A DNA stretch of 64,000 bases from positions 12,654,001-12,718,000 of the forward strand of contig CM055888.1 in the NCBI GenBank assembly GCA_029582165.1. The letters are read 5' to 3'. How positions within the stretch are numbered: position 1 is the first letter of the stretch; every line of letters begins with the position of its first letter. A model generated the notes under the pieces. It was not told the origin of the DNA. It searched no databases and saw only the letters and a list, made by a program, of their open reading frames with translations. This document shows positions 42,655 through 55,400 of the stretch, piece after piece. The DNA is from Portulaca oleracea. Lineage: Eukaryota > Streptophyta > Magnoliopsida > Caryophyllales > Portulacaceae. The position numbers were made by a program, and so were the translations under genes.

Positions 42655-44025
42655 TATTTAGTAGTATTTAAAAGTAATTAATTTTTTGTGAATTATATGC
42701 AAATTTATTTTCCTAATAATCCTATTTTTAATTTATACCAATTAATGTGATACCTGTTTCTTTTACGTAATATTATTTATTAAATGTTTTAAATTCAATG
42801 CTATACAAGAGTTAATATAAATATTTTTATTATTTTTCTTTGAAAGAAACTTTCTATAGAATAATAATATTAGTACGTTCACTCTTCATAAATAAGTCAT
42901 CAAGTAAACTTAGAATTATAATTTATATTTATTATTATATAAACTAATGTTAATTTATATGATAGGTAAATATTATTATGTAAATCAATGATAATTTGAT
43001 TGTCTATTAAAATATTTTTTTTGGTACAATTGAAATATATAAAAAGGTGCAAGTTAGTGGAGATGATTTGTTAGTGCATTACTTAATCCAAACTTGAAGT
43101 ATAAGTTGCTATTTAAGAGAGCATAGGAGGGTTTGTGTTTATAGTAATTCAATAATTAAGCAATGATATTTTTGCCTTTTACAATAAAAATCCAATCTAT
43201 CTAGTTGAAAAGGTTAAATATATCACCCTACTTGAAAATTACCATATAGAATGAAATATTATTTCAAAAATTCTTTGACAAAGTAAATTTTAAAGTTGAT
43301 CAAATAGCCGGCCAAAGCACCTTAAAAGATTATTAAAATAACAAGTAATTTCAAAGATTATTGACCAAGCACCATCTAATTGAATAATATTATAATAAAT
43401 TGAAAGAAATATATATTCTGTTAATAATTTTATGGACCATGTTTACTTTAAAGATTTTCCAATTGAGTTTCTCTGTTTTGTCCTCGATTTTCAATTTTTC
43501 TGCGTAACCGTCAAAATCAGTATTTCCATAAATTCTGTTTCGAGGAGGTAAAACTACCGACTTTTGAATCCCCTTAATAGCGCTCTAACATATCACCTGA
43601 AAGATTGTTATTCTTGTTATGATTTCATGGACCATGAATCCAAGATTAAGGTTACAAAAAGGGGCAGACTCCATCCATTTGAAAAATTTAATCCCTATGA
43701 AATTAATGGTGACATTTATAGAAGATATAAACTAAATTTCTAATATAGACTGGTAGTTTTTAAAACAGGGAGAGCGTTAACAAGTTGAGCTGACCCTCAT
43801 AATTGAAGAAAGCTAAGACGGGAAAAATTGATGATTGGAACCATGGAGATCTATGACATTTATTCACACATATCTCAAGGCTTCAAAAATGAATTATAGT
43901 TATAAGTGCATGTGATTGCGCAGCCAAACATAAAGGGACGAGAAGGATGGCATGTGAAATTGCAGACCAGAACGGCTGGCTATGAGCAATTGAGCATTGA
44001 CATTGGTGATTGGTGAATACTACTA
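42655..44025. other. No gene seen
   Basis: About 1.4 kb of AT-rich sequence without recognised coding or repeat structure. Confidence 0.45.
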
Positions 44026-44262
44026 CCTCCGTCACATATGTCCATCCAATTATATTTAAAAGTCCAATAGTCATGAAAAATGTGGTGAAAAATATGTAAT
44101 GTATCAAAATTGCCCTTACTTTTCTCATGTGAAGAAAAATAAAAAAGAAATAAAATAATATTATTAGGGGTATAATAGGAATTATAATTATTGGAATTAT
44201 AAAATGGACAAATATTTTGGGACAATGGAGTTAGTAGATGGAGGAACAATTTGGGACGGAGG
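44026..44262. mobile_element. Stowaway MITE (237 bp)
   Basis: Left CCTCCGTCACATATGTCCAT, right AACAATTTGGGACGGAGG, flanked by TA. Non-coding. Confidence 0.8.
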
Positions 44263-45807
44263 TATTACTACTGAAACAGTTAGAACGATCCCAAGTCTTT
44301 CCAATTAGTCAAGTTCTCTGCCTTCATTGGTCCATTAATTCCTTCCTTTGTTCCAAAAATATCAAAGTCCACATTACCCAGTCAAAACACAAACTGGGGC
44401 CTCTAATTATTATTATTACTTAACAGCCACGTTTATACCTAATACCCTGATTAAACATAACAATATTGTAAAAAATTATAACTTAACCCAAACCAAAAAC
44501 TATATATTAAGAAGGAAAAATCTAATCATAGCAAGAAATGGGTAAGTAAAATATATTACTCGTATATATTTATATAAATCGACTATAAATTTATATAATA
44601 TCCTTATATAATATTAATATATTGTTTTAAATTGCTACAATAATGAGGCAAATTATTAATTAAGTTAAGAAAAATAAAAGGTTAAACTTCAAAAAACTAA
44701 CAGTTTCTAATTTAAAAAGTATCCCATACATGAATATTGTCTAAATTCTTTTGAGTAATGAAAATTACCTTTGAACATTCAGAAGAATGACAAAAATTAA
44801 TAATTTTTTTATAGGTTTTAGAATTTGAAAATATTTGTACGTAAAATAAATAGATTGATTATTTTTGAAGTACATATTGATTAATGCTTATGCAAAATGC
44901 ACTTAGATTACTTAGCTTGATATATATCCAAAGTTCCAAACACATCAATATTGTCAAGTACATATTTTACTTGTTCTTTTAGGACACAGAATGTGAAAGA
45001 AGGAGCATATTTTTCAATGTAAACACTTATTTTTGTGAAGAACTTTGTAAAATTTGTGTATTAGTTAAGGTTTACAACTTGTCATTTATAGAGAAAACAA
45101 AGTTTGCAATTACTTCATATGGATATTATTTGACGTTTTAATTAATCAGAGTGGTAAATATTATGTCAATACTTCCTTACAGCGGAATTATTGAGTTTAC
45201 TGACTGAGCACATCTATTATCAAATAAAACTGAACTCTTCATTATATAGAAAGTGTTGATGTGATTATTAGTCATTGACAAGATATATGTTTGTATAAAA
45301 GTACCTATGGTAAGATATATAATAGAATTTTGATTTCTTAAACAAACTTGCCTATGATTTTTTTTTCCTCTTTGGCTAAAAAGGATCACATTTGCCAACA
45401 AAAATTATTTGTACAAAGCTCCTCACTAGAATGAGGTTGTTAAGAGGAAGAATGAACATCTACTTGAAACTTTAACTGCTATTAAAATATTACATATATG
45501 CAAAGATTTCTACATATATTATCAACAAATTTTATTAATTACAACTAATGTTAATTGGGATTAATTCTGTTTGGTCGAACCAAAACTTACTGCACCTAGA
45601 GCAATTGGTTATCTTTGTTTTACTGCAAAATGCAAATGTCGAAAAACTCTATTATTTTGTCAGGTTAGGTTGAGATTAGGTTGGGAGAGGAAAGGAAAGG
45701 AAAGGAAAAGAAAAGAAGGATAAAAACGGTTTGAGTTAAATTAGTTGTTGGATGAAAATATTTTATTAATAAAATTTGAATATTTTGGGGAAAATTATAA
45801 ATGAAAA
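44263..45807. other. No gene seen
   Basis: AT-rich intergenic sequence with no recognised feature. Confidence 0.45.
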
Positions 45808-45814
45808 AGTTATA

Positions 45815-46503
45815 GGTGGGGATGGCAACGGGGTGGGGCGGGTCGGGGACGGGGGATATATTCCTCGTACCCACCCCGCACCCCGCCCCCATCCCCATCC
45901 CCATCCTCGTTCCCGTCCCGGCTGCGGGCGGGAAAATTGGCCCCGTCCCTGTCCCTGCGGGTTCCCTGCTCCTAACGGGTATCCAACAGGAAATTAAATT
46001 ATTGTTATGTTTTTAGATTAAATTCAACATTGATTATATCTTCTCCTCATCCGCTCAGTAACGTTAGTATGCGAAAGCCTAAAGTTCGTGGAATTAAATT
46101 AGGTTCTTCAACTCCATCAAAAATTAAAGCATTTTAGCAACTCAGTAGTATTAGATTTCAAATTTGAATAAACATATTATCACCCTTTTTACATACTCTA
46201 TTATTAAATACGAATATATATCCTTCAAATTATGAACATGAAAGTAAGAATTTTATGTGAAAATATGTAAATTTAATGTACAGCGGGAACGAGTATGCGA
46301 GTATGTGGGCGGATTATTTTCCCCGACGAGTAAGCGAGGACGAGGACGGGGAAAATTTTGTCCTCATCTCTAACCCATCCCCGCGCGAGTATTTAATATC
46401 CGTTCCCATACCCGTCCCCGTCCCCATTTGTTGCGGGGATTTTACCCTAGAGTGGCGCGGGCCCCAAGTAGGGATGAGGATTTCCCGCCCAATTGTCATT
46501 CCT
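45815..46503. mobile_element. hAT-like MITE with GGGGATGGCAA end, 689 bp
   Basis: Left GGTGGGGATGGCAACGGGG, right CCCGCCCAATTGTCATTCCT, weakly inverted. AGTTATA repeats exactly on both flanks (45808-45814 and 46504-46510), and an eighth base differs. GC-rich CCCCGTCC/GGGGACGG steps crowd both ends and the centre is AT-rich. The ends fit the common plant GGGGTGGCAA type. Confidence 0.82.
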
Positions 46504-47049
46504 AGTTATAATTGTTCGAAAAAATGGATTGGTTTGAGATTAAAATAATATTATTTGAATTTCTTTTTAGTTTAAATTTAGTTTTTGGTTTGGGTGTTTT
46601 TTTAAAGAGTTGTGTTATGTTAAGCAAGGTAAGGATAAATTAAGTTAAATTAAGTTAGAGCTAACTAACTAAGTTAAAGAATAGATGCAAATTTGAGAAA
46701 AAGGCTATTGACTGTATTTTACTTGGCTATGTTTTTTGTTTTAAAGGTCACAAATGATAGTGCTTTGCTCATGCAAGGTTTTCAACAACAAAAACGTTCT
46801 TCTTTTAAAAAATTATTTGCATGTAAGAACAAGCTACATACATATATACAACTGCCACATCCTGCGGATAATGAAATGTCTACTTTTTGAACTATTAATC
46901 TTTTACATGATTTATGTGATCTTACAAATTATACATCACAATTCAAACCTTATACTTCACTTAATTGTGTTCCTGACATTCTAGAAATTGTTCAATATAT
47001 ATGATTACAAATTATGATTTTAGTGATTCATTACATCACAATAACTCCA
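46504..47049. other. No gene seen
   Basis: AT-rich sequence with no credible feature. Confidence 0.4.
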
Positions 47050-47515
47050 AGTCAGAATATATTAACTGCTACAGTTCATAAGTCTTCTAAGGCTAAAAGT
47101 CTCCCCTATATGACTAAAAGAGTTTCTTCAACGACCTTCCAAACTAGCTATGGACCATTTTTTTTCATAGTTTCACAACACATAAATGTGGCATCTTTTA
47201 TACAAGCAAGTTGATTTACAACCCGTCTATCTACTTGTAGCTTCATCCTTTTTATGTTGATGTTAAGATATGTTTTGGATGAACCAAGGGCCTTTGCACA
47301 GGCTCAACGTAACATCTTGTAATGGATTGTAGCTATGGGGAAGGAATCAGAAGTTCTAGAGTCACATGGAACATGAGTGTTATGTTAATATACTTTCACC
47401 TAGTAGATAAAGCCCTTATTACTAAATGGTTATTTAAAGTCAAGTTTACATCAAATGGATCAGTCGAAAATCAAAATATATAAAGTTAGCTAGGCTTGTT
47501 ATGAAAGGATTTGTC
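47050..47515 (+). pseudogene. Copia reverse-transcriptase fragment
   Basis: The plus strand encodes, with a few stops, a stretch typical of the start of copia RT: EPRAFAQAQRN, WIVAMGKESEVLESHGTW, then KALITKWLFKVKFTSNGSVE and MKGFV. This covers only the first 120 or so residues of the domain. No LTRs or other pol parts are nearby, so it is an isolated fragment, ending at an A-rich stretch near 47520. Confidence 0.75.
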
Positions 47516-47590
47516 TTTTAAAAAAAAAAATAAAAAAATTACAAGCACACTATTCACTGTAAGGGGTTTTTTTTTTTTCTAGCTATCTAC

Positions 47591-47853
47591 TACTACATTC
47601 GTCCCAAAATATTTGTCATCCTAACTGACTTTATTGTCCCAATTTATTTGTCAGTTTTACAATTCCAATAATCGTCGTTCCATTTTTACCCTTAATTAAT
47701 ACACTATTTATCACTTTTTACAATTCCAACAACTATTATTCTCAATTAATATAAGGATAGTTTGAGAAAATTATAAAATTTTCACCCCAATTCCAATATG
47801 TCTTGATTTTCCCGAATCAGATAAATGACAAAAATAATGGGAGGGAGGTTAGT
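47591..47853. mobile_element. Stowaway-like MITE
   Basis: Left TACTACATTCGTCCCAAAAT and ATTTGTCATC, right ATGACAAAAATAATGGGAGG and GAGGTTAGTA, inverted and diverged. Internal TTTATTTGTCAGTTTTACAA repeats the end motif. Confidence 0.65.
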
Positions 47854-49702
47854 AAAAAGCATGAGATTTTGCATTAACTTGTCATAAATAATGGGTTTCT
47901 TCAATGTTTTATTAATGAAGAAAATACATTACATATATTGGCACTTAAGCAAAGTTTACAACAACTAATAATTAAATCAACCTATTTTTCATTACCCAAA
48001 GGTCTCAACTTATATATTGTGAATCGGGAAAATATTCCTGATATTGGTCCTTACAGAAAATCACTGGCATATGATTTTACTTGACCTTGACTAGGCTTAT
48101 ATTCCCTTGGTAATCCTACAACTCAGTCAATTTCTCCAGGCTCATTCAGATTACCATAATAACAATGTTATTATCGTACTCTTAGATACCATAAATGGAC
48201 ATCCAAGAAAGGGTTATTACAACAATAACAATAGTTCAGGGTAAGCACACGTATAAGCGAAGTTTGGGGAACCTAGATGTAAACAACCTTCCCTTGTGAA
48301 CTAAAGTTTATAAAGAGAGTGATTCATATAGAACCATCAAAATACTTTTTGAAAACCACTTCGGATACCAACAATTAGCTATTTATACTCTTTTAGTGAT
48401 GTTAAGTGTGAATGTTGTCAAACGTTAGAAGGTTCCTTGTTGGTTATTGTGTATGTTTCCTCGGTCTTTCTTGATTTTTTGAAAAATTCAGATAGAGAAA
48501 GTTATGGGCCAAATCTTCATTTTATAAAAAAAAAACTGCAAAATAGAGTTTTTTTTTTTTTTTTGCCCATAAAACTGAAAAATAGAGTTTTTTTTTTTGC
48601 CCATTTATCCATGTAAACCTTTTAACACAATGCATACCATGCCCATAACTATCTAACATTCAATTTAAATTTAGATTAATATACTACAACACTTTCAGAA
48701 AAAAAAACAAGTCAGAATGTAGTTTGAAGAATTCAGATTTAGGCAATTTTTGCTAACAACTAAAGATGGTAAAGACCTAAGAAATTAATTCCTGCAGACC
48801 TAATCTTTTTGATATCACTAGCCATAAAATGCACGCTTCGCGTGCGATGGAGTTGAAAGATAAATTGGAACGTGGTGTAAGTATGAGATCAATTATTTTT
48901 ATTCATAGTAAGCACTTCTAAATATTCTTTTTTTAAAAAATAACTTTTCAAAGTTTTTTACATTAATTTTCTAAAGTTGTATAAATCATTCTACATACAA
49001 TGAAATTATACTTAATGAATGTTGTTCATTAGCAATGCAATATGATCTTTACATTATACTATTGCTCATGATTTAGATTGCCGGGAAATTGTTGATATAA
49101 ATATAGATAGTCAAAATAATTATATTGGATAATATTTTTTTATGAGTATGGACTCACCTATCAAGCTAGATTTTGGTGATAAAAAATCTAAAAGAAATAA
49201 GTTAAAAGCTGTAAAAAAATTAACACAACCTATAGATTGTTTACGTACCAAAAAATAATGTTAGAATTTTGTTTAATAGCTCAAAAAATTAAATTATTTA
49301 TTTCCATTTTTTTTGAGATTTATAATGCAATATATTTTTATTTAATTATTTTTTTTGTTACATTTAATTTTCCCTCGAAAATACCAAGAAAGGAAATTAA
49401 AAAAAAAGAACTAAAAAATGATATAAATAGCTCCAAAAGCTAGCTTGTTTATTTATTTCTAAACTTTAGAATGGAGTTATGTTTACTTAATATATTTTAT
49501 TTTTACTTCATTTTATTTCCACCAAAATTACTAAGAAGGGAAATAAAAAAGTAAATGTATCAAAAAATTTAAAAATAAAAAAGAGTTACCAAGGAAAAAT
49601 GATACTACTGTAAATTGCTAAAGTGATGTTTTTACATATTTTGGTTATGTTTCAACCAAAAATTATAACATGTAATTAATTTGTTGATTCATACAAATGA
49701 AG
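47854..49702. other. No gene seen
   Basis: About 1.8 kb of AT-rich sequence. A TGCACGCTTCGCGTGC palindrome near 48830 resembles hairpins at transposon ends, but no partner end was found. T runs at about 48550-48600 interrupt two similar segments (AAACTGMAAAATAGAG). Confidence 0.4.
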
Positions 49703-49710
49703 GATGGAAA

Positions 49711-49996
49711 TAGAGCTGGCAAAATTTTGTCCGACTCGAATTACCCGAATTGTCCGACCCGGAAAAACTGGGTCTGGACATAGATTTTTCGTCCGAATTT
49801 TGATATTGACCGAATTGACTGAATATTCGGACATAAAATTTCTCTGTTTTCTATTGTCCGAACCCGATTTTAGTTTCGTCCGAATTGTCCGACCCGGTCC
49901 GCCCCGTAATAAACCGGGTCCGGACATGAATTTCTCGTCCGAATTTTGACATCATCCGAAGTTGTCCGACCCGAATCCGAATTTTTGTCAGCGCCA
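49711..49996. mobile_element. hAT-like MITE, 286 bp, 8-bp TSD GATGGAAA
   Basis: Left TAGAGCTGGCAAAATTTTG and right CCGAATTTTTGTCAGCGCCA are inverted. GATGGAAA repeats exactly at 49703-49710 and 49997-50004. The body is largely built from TCCGAATTGTCCGACCC steps. Non-coding. Confidence 0.93.
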
Positions 49997-50155
49997 GATG
50001 GAAAGAGACTTAGTATGAAATAACTTTAATTTAAGTTAATTAAAAATTAAATTCATAATATGCAATCTATTAATAAGGTGAAAACAAAATATAAGGAAAA
50101 TTGGACACAATGCAATAAGCCCCAAGGTGTGAAAGTTCAAGTAAAAAAATAAAGG

Positions 50156-50484
50156 AATTTTGGATGTTAATATCTTGGAGACGATAATGCAGAACTGACT
50201 TTGAAGTCTTTGGACAATAATCTGTTCGAGACAATTTCGGCGATGGCAAACTTGGTGATAATCTTACGTGATAGACCGAGAAGATAAATATTTTTGGACC
50301 AATTCATCTCCTCCACCCACTACATATGGTTGCCACCAAGTTAGCCATTGCCAAAATCATACTGAGTGTATTATTGTTCAACACCCCCAAAGTACAGTGT
50401 ATTATTGTCCAATGTCAAAGTTCAGTGCATTATTGTGTAATACCCCAAAAGTTCAGTATATTAGCATCCAAAAACCCAAAAATA
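50156..50484. mobile_element. MITE family M1, copy 2
   Basis: Right arm has three spaced TTATTGT..AA....CCCAAAGT-type units. The left arm is its diverged inverse. The core shares GGTGATAATCTTACGTG with 16112-16680. Shorter than copy 1. Confidence 0.7.
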
Positions 50485-50579
50485 AATAATAATAAAGAGG
50501 GAAAAGGAAAAAAAAAAAACAAAAAGGAAAAAGGCAAAAAAAAAAAGAAAAAGAATGTTACTGTAGATTGCTACAGTAA

Positions 50580-50732
50580 GGCACTGTTCTTTTATGCGTT
50601 AACGCAACTAACCACAACGCAAATTACTGCAACTTACCATAACATACCGCAAAATACCATTACCATTTTTCTATTTCGAACGTAATCTCATCGCAACTAC
50701 CGCAACATGCAACGCATGTTAACAAACGATGC
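50580..50732. mobile_element. Tourist-like MITE, 153 bp (family T2)
   Basis: GGCACTGTTCTTTTATGCGT at the left and a diverged inverse ACGCATGTTAACAAACGATGC at the right, between TAA and TTA. Related to 26511-26661. Just left of it TTACTGTAG and CTACAGTAA form a perfect 9-bp stem (about 50558-50579). Confidence 0.75.
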
Positions 50733-50760
50733 TTAAATTTATTTGTGCTTTTAGAATGTT

Positions 50761-50855
50761 ATGGATTATGGATATGGATTATGGATATGGATATGGATAT
50801 GGATATGGATATGGATTATGGATATGGATATGGATATGGATTATGGATTATGGAT
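50761..50855. repeat. Microsatellite of ATGGAT/ATGGATT units
   Basis: About 95 bp of alternating TATGGA hexamers and longer TTATGGA variants. Confidence 0.95.
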
Positions 50856-50857
50856 TT

Positions 50858-51477
50858 CGAAAATAAATAAAAAATAAAAATGCTGCGTCTGACTGTCCGT
50901 ATAACGTATTTGATAGTCGTTTAAACTGGCCTGACGTTGGGCCTAATCTGTTTTTGTCATGTATTGGGCCTTATTCTGAAAAGTATTCTCTGGGATGTTC
51001 TCAAATTGCAGATGGGCTTCATCTGCATGTAAGCAAGCCTAATAACAATTGTACCCTTCTTTTTTATCTGTTCTTCCCCCCGACGAAGAGGAGTGGCCAG
51101 TGGGAGTACTTGTACTTAGGTAGCCCAATTCATCCTGACAAATGCAAAATAGAAAGGTTTTTAATACCATTAGCTAGTATTTTTTTTCGGCCCAGAAATT
51201 GTATATGTATTAATCTTTGTCTAACACTACAAGATCTCTCCGATTCAATCGATCTGAACAGTCTTTCAACCTATACCCTACAAATTAAAATCATCAACAC
51301 GCAAACTCTAAGCTTCCTGGGCTACAATATCAGCAAAAGTAAAGGATGCAGATTTATAATGAACAGCGTTCACAACCTGAGTTTCGTCTAATTCAGATCC
51401 ACCACTTATGTTTAGTTTATTTGTAAGAAAATTAGTTACGGTTTAATTAAGATGTAATCAATGTTGATAGTACAACA
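50858..51477. other. Unassigned sequence upstream of the tRNA
   Basis: A plus-strand frame of 145 codons (50954-51391) is open but I recognise no domain, and its composition is not clearly coding. The phrase DSRLNWPDVGPNL in the same frame just upstream hints at a decayed gene fragment. CAA just before the tRNA (51474-51476) fits the plant tRNA upstream CAA motif. Confidence 0.35.
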
Positions 51478-51560
51478 GCAGGTTTGCCCGAGTGGTTAAG
51501 GGGGAAGACTTAAGATCTTCTGCACATAAGTGCGCGTGGGTTCGAACCCCACAGCCTGCA
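51478..51560 (+). tRNA. tRNA-Leu (anticodon TAA)
   Basis: An 83-base class II tRNA. Acceptor arm GCAGGTT pairs with AGCCTGC. The D arm contains GAGTGGTTAAGGGGG. The anticodon stem GAAGA/TCTTC encloses loop CTTAAGA with anticodon TAA at 51511-51513. A long variable arm follows, and the T arm has GTGGGTTCGAACCCCAC with the internal B box GGTTCGAACCC. There is no intron and CCA is not encoded, as expected for a nuclear gene. It decodes UUA. It looks intact. A T5 tract follows within a few bases. Confidence 0.96.
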
Positions 51561-51562
51561 AC

Positions 51563-51567
51563 TTTTT
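51563..51567 (+). terminator. Pol III terminator of tRNA-Leu
   Basis: TTTTT three bases after the tRNA 3' end, sufficient for Pol III termination. Confidence 0.8.
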
Positions 51568-53246
51568 AACATTTATTCAATCTTAGCTTTGGTAGGATAT
51601 ATGTTGATTCCTGATTTTTGGGTCTTGGGTTTCTTTCGTCGGTGTTTTCGTCTTCTGCATTGCCATTATATTCTTTGCGTTTTCAGTGTCAAATTTTCAA
51701 TTACGTATTTTTTGACTTAGTTTTTAACATCCTATGTTTAATTTGTTATTGTACATATTTTTCTGCGAATTTTCTAGTCAAATATTTAGGGAATGAAAGA
51801 AATATGAGTTATTAGTTTGTGCTCATTTGATATAGCAATCTAAACAACTCTCCACTAGACATCATCATGACCATTATATATTATTTTGGATTAATGTAGG
51901 CATCTAAATTAACTTAAAATTTTTATCACAATTCACTTAATAATATGTATATAAAATTCAGTTTACCAAAAAAATATGGATTTATAATTCAAGGAATCAA
52001 GGGTGTTTAAAATTAACCAAAATTGGTAAGAAAGATAACGTGAAAAAGGACGCTACTTAGTATCAAAAAGGCCTATAACTATATGAAGATTGTGGAGTGG
52101 ATTTGGGTTTATTTCAAAATGAATAGAAAGTGATTTGAAAGATGGATGTGGAGAAAATAAACACCATAGATTTAGCAGCACAATTGAGGACCAGACATGT
52201 CATGTTAGATTTCACTTCAAGGATGATCCCATTTACCAGTTCTGGAGTTTTAACTACATGAGATGTTTGGAATTTGCCAGTACATATTGATTCCTTCTAA
52301 CCATTTTTACCCAAATCTGCAATGAAAAATACTACATTTTCAAGGATAGATGTGACATTTTGGCATCAAAATGACTAGGAGAGTAAGGAAACAAAGCATA
52401 TATGAATGGTGCTCAATAACTGCATGCATGCTTGGTTCTTAGTTTTCTTTCTCCTCCTCATGCTCCATGTGCCATGCAATGCAACCTTCTCTCTCTCTCA
52501 CACACACACAGTTGATGTGAATGACAGTTATTTTTTCAGATGAAAATGTTAGAATATTGTATGTCAATCCAATAAGAAAAAACAAATATGATGGGAATCT
52601 GGGGAAAAAAGGAAATAAGAAAAAGGAAGAAATATATGTCATATTGCTGCATGTATAGGAATAGGATAATGTAAATTTGTGAAAGGTGATTCATATGAGA
52701 AAATAAAGTTGTCTGATTTTTCACCTTTTTCTTCAAACGGGGCAAAAAGGTGAGAGATTTGTTGGGATTTCTTAACATTGAATGAAAAGAAGGATAAATC
52801 CAATAAAGAAATTGATATCATCATATCATAAGGCAAATGAATTAAAGCGAACCGGGTGCTTAATTTGGCCATCCATGGAAAAGTGACAAAGTCGTCAGCT
52901 AGTCCTGAGATTGACTCGGGTGGAAATGAGCAAAATTTTAGTCCAATTTTATAAGGCTTGAGGCGTGACTTGTATTTGTTAAGTGCATTTGAGCTTGGTT
53001 CGAGGCTTGTCAAACTTGAACATATTCGTTTCAAGCTGGACTCAGCTACAACTTGTGGCCTTGGCTTGCCTCAAGACTTAGGTTGTGGCTTGACCCTAAT
53101 AATACCAAACAATAATATTTACATTTCAAGTATGGGATAATTTGTAAAAATAATTTAATTTGATTATAAAAAGGTGATGATACTAAATACTTTGCTTTGG
53201 TTGTGGGCCTTGTGGCATTATGCAATACTAATATCCCAATTTTAAG
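51568..53246. other. No gene seen
   Basis: AT-rich intergenic sequence. A minus-strand frame of 131 codons (53034-52639) is open but matches nothing I recognise and lacks a clear coding signature. Confidence 0.45.

Positions 53247-53290
<44 letters not shown>
53247..53290. repeat. (AT)n microsatellite
   Basis: About 44 bp of alternating AT directly abutting the MITE at 53292. Confidence 0.95.
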
Positions 53291-53291
<1 letters not shown>

Positions 53292-53294
<3 letters not shown>

Positions 53295-53850
53295 ATTGGA
53301 TTCTAAAAATCTCGACTTTTACGAATTCGACAATAATAATCCTTACTATCAATTTGGATTCTGGTGGTCCAAAAAAAAAGGATTGTAGTGGGACATCATC
53401 GAGAGTATACCCTAAATATCATAGATTTTGCGTTGCATTTGATTTAAAAGTTAATATAACACTTTAATATGATTTTTAATGAATTTACAGCGTTTCTCCC
53501 AATTTTTTTGAACTTTTTACGATTTGTTTACGAATTTTTCATTTTTATTCCTATTAAAAAATCATAATAATTTCTCGAAGTCTCAAAAAAATAATTTAAA
53601 AATTATTTTAGTAACTACAATTCATTACCTTTCTGGGGGTATGAACGAAAAAACAAAAACAATATGGGATAGGAATGAAAAAAACAAAAAGAATGTGGAG
53701 GTGGATTTGGTACCACTACAATCCAATTTTATTTATTTTTGGACCACCAGAATCCAAATTGATAGCATGAATTATTGTTGTCCAATTCGTAAAAGTCGGG
53801 ACTATTGTTGTCCAATTCGTAAAAGTCAGGATTATTATAATCCAATAAAT
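53292..53850. mobile_element. MITE family M2, copy 2 (about 560 bp)
   Basis: Left AATTGGATTCTAAAAATCTC, right TATAATCCAATA, inverted over about 70 bp, each arm with two copies of a GACTTTTACGAATT unit. The core matches 19031-19552 in reverse complement, including GGGACATCATCGAGAGTATA. Non-coding. Confidence 0.8.
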
Positions 53851-54860
53851 ATATAATATGAGAATGACATTTTGGTCAGAATGTGAGAAGGAATGAACAT
53901 CAAGTATCGCAGAGATGGACATCATATATTGCAGAGATGGACATCAAGTTTGTATGGATAGTTGATGTCTCTCTGATGTTCACCATGCAAACTTGATGTC
54001 CATCTCTGCTACTTATGGATTGGCTTGACCATTTTAATTCACGAGTTAATTTGAGCTAGGATCCCAGCAAAGCCGAACCGTACAAGTTAGCTTCCTAAGG
54101 CTTATAATGCGAGCTGACCTTGCTCCTTTGAGTCCTTTCCACTCCTAAGAATTGAATTACTGTCATGGATTAGAAAAGATAACGCACTTTTTGCTCCTTG
54201 TTTCCCTGATTGGCCTTTGTGGAAGCTCCACTTTAAAATAGTCCCGTAACTAGAACTAGCTAGGGAGGGTGAGCCAAAAGTATAATGGTTAAAAATCAAT
54301 ATCCCGCCATGTTTACTTGCATGAGTGTATATCCCTATGAATGGAACCCCAAAATAATTATGGTTCCATACACAAGTAACACAATAAAACATAATTACGT
54401 TGCAACTTATTGTATTTAAGACATGAGTAGCACTATGTGGATTTTACAAATAAAGCTTTGGTATGTCTCCACTTATATAGAAAGAAGGGATGGGGGGAAA
54501 AGAAGTTTGTGGTGAATGATGGTAGAATGTCGTGTTATGTGTTTCGTCATTGACTTAGTACATGTAGTCACAAACCTTGTCTAGTTTTCATGCTTTGTTG
54601 GGAAAACAAATGCATGATGCCCATACTCCCTCTTTTTCATGTTATATATCTTCATCCTACAAACCAATTAATGAATGGCCCTGGGATGGGTAAAGAAATG
54701 ACCAAATATTAGTAAATAAGCTTCACAAATTACTCCTACATGTTAACGTAATGCATGGCACTGGTCCAGAATGTTCCCCCTTTTCATCATTATGAATTCT
54801 ACACTAGCTTTAATCTGTCATATACTACAAAATATATATATATATATGTATATATATATA
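53851..54860. other. No gene seen
   Basis: Contains an inverted pair near 53925-54005 (ATGGACATCAAGTTTG against CAAACTTGATGTCCAT) and (TA)n near 54833-54860. No credible coding frame. Confidence 0.45.
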
Positions 54861-54945
54861 TTCCCTCCGTTCTGAATTAATTGGTATAACGCACAATTTC
54901 TTTCATACCAAGACTTAGACTAAAAAAACTATCTAAACATTTACT
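54861..54945. mobile_element. Stowaway end fragment
   Basis: TTCCCTCCGTTCTGAATTAA after a TA run. No opposite end is found, so it is a truncated copy or solo end. Confidence 0.5.
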
Positions 54946-54993
54946 TTTTTTTTTGGCCAACGGAGACAATACAAACAAACAACGACATATTAG

Positions 54994-55400
54994 CTAATTA
55001 AGAAAGAAAAGTTCTCTTCCGCTTCCAGGGACACATCTCTTGACTTGTTTCGCCAACATGTGCGCTGGTTTTATACAGCTTCGAGGAACCTCCACCATCT
55101 TTTCGGATGTTATATTATGAATTTGCTTCACATATGCCAAAGAAATACTTTTGCAGTCAACTGGAGCCTCCTCAAGCTTTTGTAGACAGTCAATCACTTG
55201 CAAACAATTAGTTAAAAAGATAGCCTGATCTAAACCTAGATGGACTGCTACGTTGATGGCCAAGAACAACATACAAATCTCCGATTGTGACGACGTCTGC
55301 ACTCTCATCTTAGTAGCCCCAAACTTAATTGTCATGTTTCCGTCCCAAAGAACCCAAGCTGCAGCAGCAATACACCTTGGATGTTCTTGGCCCCGTCGAT
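54994..55400 (-). pseudogene. LINE-type RNase H-like domain fragment
   Basis: The minus strand encodes AAAAWVLWDGNMTIK, SEICMLFLAINVAVHLGLDQ, IFLTNCLQVIDCLQK and PRSCIKPAHMLAKQVKR, the usual order of the RNase H-like domain at the end of plant LINE polyproteins or related domesticated fragments. The second acidic position (usually SD) reads TN, so it is probably inactive. No RT domain is adjacent. Orientation is opposite to the copia relic that follows. Confidence 0.7.

Noticed and set aside
48820..48860. TGCACGCTTCGCGTGC palindrome as a transposon end
   Set aside because: No partner terminus or duplication found.
50954..51391. 145-codon frame upstream of the tRNA
   Set aside because: No domain or homologous feel, unusual composition and no clear gene structure; left unassigned.
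52639..53034. 131-codon minus-strand frame
   Set aside because: No recognisable domain and no splice or promoter context; probably chance.
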